From positions 1,929,501-1,993,500 of the forward strand of contig NZ_JAOVZQ010000001.1 in the NCBI RefSeq assembly GCF_026619435.1: a stretch of 64,000 nt of DNA, read 5' to 3'. The notes below the pieces were generated by a model, which saw nothing but the letters and a program-made list of their open reading frames with translations, searched no databases and was not told the origin of the DNA. Each line of letters starts with the position of its first letter. The first letter of the stretch is position 1. Shown in pieces: positions 57,944-64,000 of the stretch. Made by a program: the position numbers and the translations under genes. The stretch is from Hoeflea ulvae (lineage in GTDB: Bacteria > Pseudomonadota > Alphaproteobacteria > Rhizobiales > Rhizobiaceae).

Positions 57944-57986
57944 AATTCCAAAAAACGGAATTAGCGCATGAAAGATTGATCTTTCA
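57944..57986 (+). promoter_or_regulatory. 18-bp palindrome and AATTCC inverted repeat upstream of the DAO-GcvT gene
   Basis: TGAAAGAT-TG-ATCTTTCA (57969-57986) is a perfect palindrome with 8-bp arms. Just upstream, AATTCC (57944-57949) and GGAATT (57957-57962) form a second inverted repeat. Both lie in the 164-base gap between the LysR stop and the oxidoreductase start, whose start codon is 52 bases further on. Confidence 0.6.
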
Positions 57987-58037
57987 CTCCGATTGCCTCT
58001 CAATCTGATGACACTGTCTCTCAGGCCAGAGGTATCC

Positions 58038-60449
58038 ATGAAAGCTCAGACTCGCGTCGTGGTGATCGGCGGCGGCATCGCCGGATGTTCCACCTTGTAC
58101 CATCTCACCCAGGAGGGTTGGACCGACGTGGTGTTGGTCGAACGCAACGAGCTGACGTCGGGAACGACCTGGCATTCGGCGGCACAGGTCACCAATTTCG
58201 GAATGACACAGACGATGGTCGGGCTGAAAAGCCATTCGATCCGGCTCTACAAGGAAATGGCCGACGATCCGGATTATCCGATCAACTATCACCACGGCGA
58301 CGGCGGCCTCCGGCTGGCGAATTCGGAGGTCACCATGGACGGCTATCGCCACTTCGCCAGTGTGGCCAAGGGGATGGGCGTCGATTTCGAAATCATCGAT
58401 GCGGCCGAATCCGCCCGCCGTCACCCGCTGATCACGACCGACCGGTTGATCGGCGCGCTTTGGGATCCGATGGATGGCGACATCGACCCGGCGCAGTTGT
58501 GTCAGGCGCTGGCGCGGCGCGCCCGCAAAGCCGGTGCCGAAGTGTATCGCAACACACCGGTGACCGGGCTGACCCAGCACAAGGATGACAGCTGGACGGT
58601 GCACACCGAACAGGGCGACATCGCCTGCGAAATCGTCGTCAATGCCTGCGGCTATCGTGTCAACGAAGTGGGCGCGATGATGGGGGTGCACCACCCGGTG
58701 ATGTCGATGGAACATCAGTATTTCCTGACAGAGCCGATCCAGCAGATCATCGACCACGGCCGCAGGGTGCCGTTGCTGCGTTGTCCCATTGATGACTTCT
58801 ATTCCCGGCAGGAAAAACAGGGGCTGCTGGTCGGTTTTTATGAGCAGGATTGCCGGACCTGGGGCATGGACGGGATCGATCCGGGATTCGTCAATGCGCT
58901 TTGCCCCAGTGACACGGATCGGGTGCTGCCGGTGCTTGAAAACGTGTTCAAGCGCATGCCGGTGCTGGAGGAAGTCGGCATTCACACCATCGTCAACGGG
59001 CCGATCACCTATACGATCGACGGAGCGCCGCTCGTCGGCCCGATCCCCGGCAAACGCAATGCCTTTTGCATCATCGGCCTGCGCGCCGGCCTCGGCGAAG
59101 GCGGCGGCCATGGCTGGCTGCTGGCGCAGCAGATTGTCCATGGCGAGGCGGAATACGATACATGGGTAATTGATCCGCGCCGGTTCACCGGCCATGCCAA
59201 TGTCGAACTCTGTGCGCTCAAGGCCATCGAGGACTATCAGAACGAATTCCGGTTTCACCTTCCACACGAACACCGGCCCGCGGGGCGTCCGATGAAGACG
59301 ACGCCGCTGACGCCGATCCTTGCGGCGGAAGGCGCCGAATTCGGGGTCGTCAACGGATGGGAGCGCGTTGCCTATATCAAGCCTTCACCGGATTTTCACG
59401 AGAGCCACGGATTTCGCTTCAATGAAACCTTCGAAGTCGTCGCCGACGAGGTGAAAGCCGTTCAAAGCGGCGTCGGCATGACAGAGATCAGTGGTTTCAA
59501 CAGGTTTGAGATCACCGGACCGGGAGCCAGGGATTGGCTCGATACGATGGTGTGCGGAAGATTGACGCGGAAAGCCGGACGGGTGGGCTTGGCCTATCTG
59601 CTCAACGATCACGGCAACATCAAAGCCGAAGCTACGCTTGCGCACCTTGATGATCAGACCACCTGGTATGGATCGGCAGCAGCCTCCGAATACCACGATA
59701 TGGATTGGCTGACGCAGCACCTTCCCGAGGACGGATCCGTCGCAATCCGGTCACTGACCAACGAATACACCATCCTCGTGCTTGCCGGACCGAAATCACG
59801 TGATGTGCTCGCTGCAGTGTCACGCGGCGACTGGTCGGCTGCGGCATTCCCCTGGCTTTCGGTGCGCCGGGCGTTCATCGGCATAGCACCCGCGGTCGTG
59901 CTGTCGGTGAGCTTTTCGGGCGAACTCGCCTATGAAATCCATGTCCCCAACGCGCAGTTGCATGCAGCCTATCTGGCCTTGCGCAAGGCGGGCGAAGCAC
60001 ACGGATTGCGTCTGTTCGGATCCCATGCCGTCGAATCCATGCGGCTGGAAAAGGGATACCGGCATTGGAAGGCCGATCTGGTGACCGAATTTTCCCCGCT
60101 TGAAGCCAATCTTTCGCGCTTCGTCAAACTCGACAAGCCGGATTTTGTCGGCAAGGCCGCGTTGGAAGCCTCCTCGCCGCGGCGCGCATTTGTCTCCATG
60201 GTGCTCGACTGCAGCCATGCTCCGGCACAGGGCGGCGACAGCATCATATCCGATGGCCGCCTTGTCGGCACTGTCACGTCCGCGGGCTGGGGCCACAGGG
60301 TCGGACACAACATTGCCATGGGCTTTGTCGACACAGGCTTCGCCGAGATTGGAACCAGCCTGCAGATCGAAGTCATCGGCGCGCCGGTTGCGGCGCAAGT
60401 CGTTGCCGAGTGTCTCTATGACCCGGAATACACCCTGGTCCGCGGCTGA
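58038..60449 (+). CDS. FAD-dependent DAO-GcvT oxidoreductase, dimethylglycine/sarcosine dehydrogenase-like
   Basis: An 803-residue enzyme with an N-terminal FAD domain (VVVIGGGIAGCSTLYHL, residues about 6-25), a middle FAO domain and a C-terminal folate-binding GcvT domain (from about residue 420). The histidine that binds FAD covalently in this family is present in LTSGTTWHSAAQ. Such enzymes oxidise N-methyl groups and pass the one-carbon unit to tetrahydrofolate. The substrate is unknown. ATG 58038 has GAGG upstream; the frame is open to 57993. It is convergent with the formylglycine-generating enzyme gene. Confidence 0.9.
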   Translation: MKAQTRVVVIGGGIAGCSTLYHLTQEGWTDVVLVERNELTSGTTWHSAAQVTNFGMTQTMVGLKSHSIRLYKEMADDPDYPINYHHGDGGLRLANSEVTMDGYRHFASVAKGMGVDFEIIDAAESARRHPLITTDRLIGALWDPMDGDIDPAQLCQALARRARKAGAEVYRNTPVTGLTQHKDDSWTVHTEQGDIACEIVVNACGYRVNEVGAMMGVHHPVMSMEHQYFLTEPIQQIIDHGRRVPLLRCPIDDFYSRQEKQGLLVGFYEQDCRTWGMDGIDPGFVNALCPSDTDRVLPVLENVFKRMPVLEEVGIHTIVNGPITYTIDGAPLVGPIPGKRNAFCIIGLRAGLGEGGGHGWLLAQQIVHGEAEYDTWVIDPRRFTGHANVELCALKAIEDYQNEFRFHLPHEHRPAGRPMKTTPLTPILAAEGAEFGVVNGWERVAYIKPSPDFHESHGFRFNETFEVVADEVKAVQSGVGMTEISGFNRFEITGPGARDWLDTMVCGRLTRKAGRVGLAYLLNDHGNIKAEATLAHLDDQTTWYGSAAASEYHDMDWLTQHLPEDGSVAIRSLTNEYTILVLAGPKSRDVLAAVSRGDWSAAAFPWLSVRRAFIGIAPAVVLSVSFSGELAYEIHVPNAQLHAAYLALRKAGEAHGLRLFGSHAVESMRLEKGYRHWKADLVTEFSPLEANLSRFVKLDKPDFVGKAALEASSPRRAFVSMVLDCSHAPAQGGDSIISDGRLVGTVTSAGWGHRVGHNIAMGFVDTGFAEIGTSLQIEVIGAPVAAQVVAECLYDPEYTLVRG

Positions 60450-60481
60450 CCTGATCAAGCCGCAAATCACCCCGAGTGCGA

Positions 60482-61339
60482 TCAATCGCGATCGAAGGCC
60501 AGCCGGAACCCGGCATTGGAGGTTCCGTTGTCGGCCTGTTTTCCGGAGCGCGCGGCAATCCGGTAGCGCCAGCAGACATTGTGGTGGCACAGGAATGATC
60601 CACCCTTGAGAACACGTTCATTCTCGCGCAGCGCAACCGCATTTCGCCTTTTCGCATCCGCGCTCAGCGACCGGATTCGCAAAAGATCTTCGCACCATTC
60701 CCAGACATTGCCGGCCATGTTGTAGATGCCGGCCGCATTGGGCGGGAAGCTGTGGGCAGGGGAGGTGCCGTAATACCCGTCAGCCATCAGGTTGCGGTCC
60801 GGGAAGCTACCCTGCCAGATGTTGCAGTGAACGGCGTTGGTGTCACTTGGTTCATCGTCTCCCCAGGGATAGCGGGCCTTGTGCGGGCCGCCGCGTGCGG
60901 CATGCTCCCATTCGGATTCCGTGGGCAGGCGTCCACCGGCCCATGCGCCATAGGCCCGGGCATCATTCCACGACACGTGAACCACCGGGTGGTCCGGGGT
61001 GGACCGCCAATCGCTTTCCGGCCCCAAGGGTCTGCGCCAGAACGCACCCTCCATTGCGTTCCACCAGGGCATTCCTTCGGGCTGGGGGCCGCCCGTCTGG
61101 TCAAGCAATCCGCGAAACACAAAGGACCAGCCATAGCGTTCTGCATCAGTGATGTATCCGGTCTCTTCAACGAAGATGGCAAACTGGCTGAAGGTGATGG
61201 TGTGTCTGGTGATACCAAAGGGTCGCAGCCTGACCTTGCGAGCCGGGCTTTCGCCATCCGCCTTGATCTCTGGACGGTCGGTGCCGATGTGGCTCACGCC
61301 ACCATCGAACCAGGCTATGTCATCAGACGATATTTTCAC
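60482..61339 (-). CDS. Formylglycine-generating enzyme (sulfatase-activating)
   Basis: Copper-dependent oxidase that converts the sulfatase active-site cysteine to formylglycine. About 285 residues. The catalytic cysteine pair is present in GGSFLCHHNVCWRYR, which separates true FGE from EgtB-like or other SUMF1-domain relatives. Other blocks: RLPTESEWEHAARGG and GIYNMAGNVWEWCED. No signal peptide, matching the cytoplasmic sulfatase at 54031. GTG 61339 is preferred (AAAGGG 7 bases upstream); ATG 61390 or an earlier start would include a palindrome. Convergent with the DAO-GcvT gene, 32 bases apart. Confidence 0.93.
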   Translation of the reverse strand: MKISSDDIAWFDGGVSHIGTDRPEIKADGESPARKVRLRPFGITRHTITFSQFAIFVEETGYITDAERYGWSFVFRGLLDQTGGPQPEGMPWWNAMEGAFWRRPLGPESDWRSTPDHPVVHVSWNDARAYGAWAGGRLPTESEWEHAARGGPHKARYPWGDDEPSDTNAVHCNIWQGSFPDRNLMADGYYGTSPAHSFPPNAAGIYNMAGNVWEWCEDLLRIRSLSADAKRRNAVALRENERVLKGGSFLCHHNVCWRYRIAARSGKQADNGTSNAGFRLAFDRD

Positions 61340-61388
61340 ACTGGCGCCCTTTCGTTCCGCTTTCGCACTTAGGCCGACACCCGGCATC

Positions 61389-61410
61389 ATGCAAATGCAT
61401 TTTGATTTGC
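61389..61410 (-). promoter_or_regulatory. Palindrome upstream of the formylglycine-generating enzyme gene
   Basis: ATGCA-AA-TGCAT (61389-61400) is a perfect palindrome, and GCAAAT (61391-61396) is also repeated inversely as ATTTGC (61405-61410). It lies 50-71 bases before the preferred start. Possibly an operator. Confidence 0.4.
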
Positions 61411-61554
61411 GATTATCCGGATCCGACAGGCTCCCCATGCCGCAGGCGGCCCGGATCAAAGTCCGGCGGCACCATCATCGGCGAATGTGCGGGAGAGCCA
61501 CGGTACCGCCGGAGCATCCGGCATCGGCCGCGCGATGTGAAATCATCGGCAGTT

Positions 61555-62463
61555 TCAGGCCGCAGGTTGGCGCAGTGTCATGATCTTTGTCGACAGCAAC
61601 CGGATGAATTTCTCGATCAGCGGATTGGAAAGTGCATTGGAGCGCCGCACGATCCCGACCTTTCGCTCAAAGTCGAAGCCCTGCAGGACGAAGCGCCCGA
61701 ATCCCTGAAATTCGGGCAGATCGACATTTGTCAGCGGGGTCGCGCTCACATAGTCCGTGCCTGTCAGGAACCGCTTCATCACGGATTCTGCATTTGTGGT
61801 GATCTTGACGCGCGGCGGCACCTGGCTGTGATTGATGAAATAGGCATCAAGCGCCTTGCGGGCAGGTTCTTCGAGATTGGGAAAGATCCATTCCAATCGT
61901 GCCAGTTGCGCGGGACCGATTGCCTTTCCCTCGAACGGATGGCCGGGATTGCACAAGCCGGTGAAACCGTCGGTGAACAGGATCTCGACGTCAAAGGCGC
62001 CATCGTCAAATTCCGTATTCGCCATGCCGATGTAGAAATCGATGCGATTGTCGAGCAGGGCCCGGCGCAGGTTCTGCGCGTGGTCGGTCATCACGGTGAA
62101 CTCGGCCGCGGGCAGCAACTGGTCGAGGTCATGCATCGTTTCCGACACGATGCCGACAAAGGAGGAGCCCGCCCCGATGGCTATACGCCCCGAGGAGCCC
62201 GAGGCGATTGCGGCGATCTCTGTCCGGCTTTGAACGACGTCGAGCAGGATGCGCCGTGCGTGCCGTTCCAGTGCCAGGGCATAGGCGGTCGGCTGCACCC
62301 CGCGCGGCAGGCGCTTGAACAGCGGCACCTTGTAGTAATTTTCCATGGAAATGATGCTCTTGCTCAAGGCGGGCTGGCTGATATTGACTTCCTTCGACGC
62401 GCCAAGAAGGCTTCCATGTTCGAGGACCGCGATGAAGTGACGAAATTGTCGTAGGTTTATCAA
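61555..62463 (-). CDS. LysR family transcriptional regulator
   Basis: A 302-residue regulator. The helix-turn-helix is NLRQFRHFIAVLEHGSLLGA, then NISQPALSKSIISMENYYKV; the effector domain starts near residue 90 (GRIAIGAGSSFVGIV). The start is TTG 62463, after GGGGACAAGG; the frame is open far upstream, but homology begins here. It is divergent from the solute-binding protein gene at 62591, its likely target. Confidence 0.88.
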   Translation of the reverse strand: MINLRQFRHFIAVLEHGSLLGASKEVNISQPALSKSIISMENYYKVPLFKRLPRGVQPTAYALALERHARRILLDVVQSRTEIAAIASGSSGRIAIGAGSSFVGIVSETMHDLDQLLPAAEFTVMTDHAQNLRRALLDNRIDFYIGMANTEFDDGAFDVEILFTDGFTGLCNPGHPFEGKAIGPAQLARLEWIFPNLEEPARKALDAYFINHSQVPPRVKITTNAESVMKRFLTGTDYVSATPLTNVDLPEFQGFGRFVLQGFDFERKVGIVRRSNALSNPLIEKFIRLLSTKIMTLRQPAA

Positions 62464-62590
62464 CGCCTTGTCCCCGTGGCTTGTTGTGAGACGGGAACGG
62501 TATTCCAATTGGTTATATAAATCAAAAGAAAAGAAGCTTGCTGTTGTATCGAAGCCAGATAATGATGCGGCAGCTTTTAGGGAGGGCACA
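62464..62590. promoter_or_regulatory. Divergent promoter region between the second LysR gene and the binding-protein gene
   Basis: A 127-base AT-rich gap. The palindrome CCAATTGG (62505-62512) lies within a T-N11-A element (TTCCAATTGGTTA), the general form of LysR binding sites, followed by TATATAA. It should hold both promoters. Confidence 0.4.
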
Positions 62591-63937
62591 ATGAAACGAT
62601 TTTCACCGATATACCGGTCCGCCGCGCTGTCCGCGATGGCCGCTATCTGCCTCACGACGGCTTCCGTGAGTTATGCTGACGAACTGGCGCCAATCAATAT
62701 TGTCATCAACCAGTCGCCATGGCTTGATGGATTTGCCGGCCTTGTCGACCTTTACGAGTCCGAAACCGGCAACACGGTCACGCTTGACGTGAACCCCTAT
62801 GCCGGCAGTCTCGAAAAGCAGCGCAATGCGGTTCGTTCCGAGCAGAGCGAGTATGACATCCTGATCGTCAACGGCATTTTCTACCCCGAAATGTATCACG
62901 GTGGATTTCTCGAGCCGCTGAAGAATGTTGACCCGGACTTCAAGCTCGATCCTCAGATCTACACCTATGACGACACCCTTTGCTATGATGCCGTCAACAA
63001 GACGGTCAACTGCGAAACCGGTGACCTGCTGACGATTCCGGTCAATCCCAACATCACGCTGATGTTCTACCGCAAGGATCTGTACGAGCAGAACGGACTG
63101 AAGATCCCCGAAACCTGGGACGAGTTGATGGCCAATGCCAAGGCCCTGCACAATCCGCCGGAAATGATCGGCATGATGCAGCGCAGCGCACGCGCCACCA
63201 TTTCCATCACCTGGGACTACTGGCCCTATCTGATCAGCCATGGTGGCTCATTGTTCCAGGATGAGGGCAACGGCGATTTCTCCGTCACCATCAACAGCCC
63301 GGAAGCGCGCAAGGCGCTGGAAACCTATGTGGCCTTTTCAAAGGAAGTCGGACCGGAAAACCCGGCCAGCATGGAGCAGGGTGATCTGATCCAGTACCTG
63401 GTAACCGGTCGTGCAGCCCATGCGGTTCTGCCGGCAGCGGCCCAGTCGCAGATGGATGATCCCAACAAGTCCATCGTGGCGGGCAAGATCGGATACATGA
63501 CCATTCCGCATGCGCCCGGCCATCCTTCCGCGCCCGCACTCGGCCATTGGCTGGGCGGCATTCCGAAGAACATTGCACAGGATCACAAGGTCGCAGCCCT
63601 TGCGTTTCTCGACTGGTTCCAGAAGCCTGAGACCCAGATCGCCTATGCTGAAATGGGCGGCTCGCCTGTCAGCGCAGCGGCCTATGAATCCGATTTCGCC
63701 GACAAGCCGGAAAACCGCTACATGCTGACCATGCGCACGGCCTCGCCGACCGCACGTCGTCTGTGGACGATCCCCGAGGGGTCCGAAATCGTGGCAGTCC
63801 TCGAAGTCGGGCTCAACCGTGTGGTTGCGGGCGAAATCTCGGTCGTGGATTCGCTCAACAACATGGCTGCTGAGATCGAGAAGATCATGGTCGATGCCGG
63901 TTACAAGACCGGTCGTCTCCCCGATCTGGCAAACTGA
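62591..63937 (+). CDS. ABC transporter solute-binding protein (family 1)
   Basis: Periplasmic binding protein of 448 residues. The signal peptide runs to about residue 28 (TTASVSYADE). The SBP_bac_1 fold is seen in INIVINQSPWLDGFAGLVDLYE, YDILIVNGIFYPEMYHGGFLEPL and LGHWLGGIPKNIAQDHK. Its permease and ATPase genes would lie past the right edge. ATG 62591 has GGAGGG upstream; the frame is open to 62468. The ligand is unknown; regulation by the divergent LysR is inferred. The last 63 bases of the window show no gene. Confidence 0.92.
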   Translation: MKRFSPIYRSAALSAMAAICLTTASVSYADELAPINIVINQSPWLDGFAGLVDLYESETGNTVTLDVNPYAGSLEKQRNAVRSEQSEYDILIVNGIFYPEMYHGGFLEPLKNVDPDFKLDPQIYTYDDTLCYDAVNKTVNCETGDLLTIPVNPNITLMFYRKDLYEQNGLKIPETWDELMANAKALHNPPEMIGMMQRSARATISITWDYWPYLISHGGSLFQDEGNGDFSVTINSPEARKALETYVAFSKEVGPENPASMEQGDLIQYLVTGRAAHAVLPAAAQSQMDDPNKSIVAGKIGYMTIPHAPGHPSAPALGHWLGGIPKNIAQDHKVAALAFLDWFQKPETQIAYAEMGGSPVSAAAYESDFADKPENRYMLTMRTASPTARRLWTIPEGSEIVAVLEVGLNRVVAGEISVVDSLNNMAAEIEKIMVDAGYKTGRLPDLAN

Positions 63938-64000
63938 TCCCATCCACGAGATACTGGCGGCGGCTGCCGCCGCCAGTTCCGGCTTTCGCATGGGGGCCGG

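Noticed and set aside
60482..61339. EgtB-type sulfoxide synthase or other SUMF1-domain protein
   Set aside because: The catalytic cysteine pair of formylglycine-generating enzymes is present and no DinB domain is fused.
62480..62520. EcfG promoter (GGAAC) in the LysR/binding-protein gap
   Set aside because: GGAAC at 62494 has GTT only 13 bases on, too short for the 16-17 base spacer.
48545..64000. attL/attR pair of an integrative element at tRNA-Gln
   Set aside because: I found no second copy of the tRNA 3' end and no integrase within the window; only the architecture hints at it.

Overview
The window is chromosomal DNA from a high-GC alphaproteobacterium, most likely a Rhizobiales member of the Rhizobiaceae/Phyllobacteriaceae/Hoeflea type. 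The basis is gene content and order: tldD, an IalB-family gene, the aa3 oxidase/assembly operon with ispH-thrB-rnhA behind it, thrC next to an M16 peptidase, the CcrM methyltransferase, mutY-DciA-DsbA-smc and ppdK. No insertion sequence, phage gene, rRNA or CRISPR array was recognised. One tRNA (Gln, TTG anticodon) is present.

Layout. 1-2063 (minus): RbsB/RbsA-type sugar importer genes, cut by the left edge. 2576-5871 (minus): CopD-like membrane protein, DUF302, TldD, IalB-like protein. 6219-15674 (plus): ctaC, ctaD, ctaB, a 49-residue CoxF-like protein, ctaG, ctaE, DUF983, surf1, DUF1304, ispH, thrB, rnhA. 15696-25722: peroxiredoxin, DsbD-like domain protein, YqgE, a PAS-GGDEF-EAL membrane protein with a degenerate GGDEF motif, GNAT, M16 peptidase, thrC, lipoprotein, HAD phosphatase. 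26048-31264: ccrM, then small stress-type proteins (CsbD, DUF3309, PLDc_N-like), each preceded by a match to the EcfG general-stress promoter, plus a frameshifted AI-2E family permease, a HAD phosphatase and mutY. 31537-36517: DciA, a DsbA-like lipoprotein, smc. 36653-37740: Xre/MbcA-RES toxin-antitoxin pair. 37780-48618: DegT aminotransferase, ppdK, YeeE/YedE transporter, two-subunit aconitase X, DUF1499, MBL hydrolase, bioY, tRNA-Gln.

The accessory-looking part starts after tRNA-Gln (about 49.0-63.9 kb). One plus-strand operon encodes an IclR regulator, a complete sugar ABC importer (binding protein, two permeases, ATPase), a Cys-type sulfatase with no signal peptide and an AGE-superfamily sugar isomerase. 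A genuine formylglycine-generating enzyme lies 3.7 kb further on. Together they suggest uptake of an intact sulfated sugar, desulfation in the cytoplasm and aldose-ketose isomerisation. Also here are a LysR regulator, an 803-residue DAO-GcvT oxidoreductase of the dimethylglycine/sarcosine dehydrogenase type, a second LysR regulator and the binding protein of another ABC importer that continues past the right edge.

Several intergenic regions carry clear symmetric elements: tandem TCCC/GGGA palindromes before the IclR gene, an 18-bp palindrome before the DAO-GcvT gene, repeats before the antitoxin gene, and strong stem-loops in the oxidase operon. Starts were chosen from ribosome-binding sites, stop-start overlaps and family N-termini. 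All functions are read from sequence features and none was checked by a database search.
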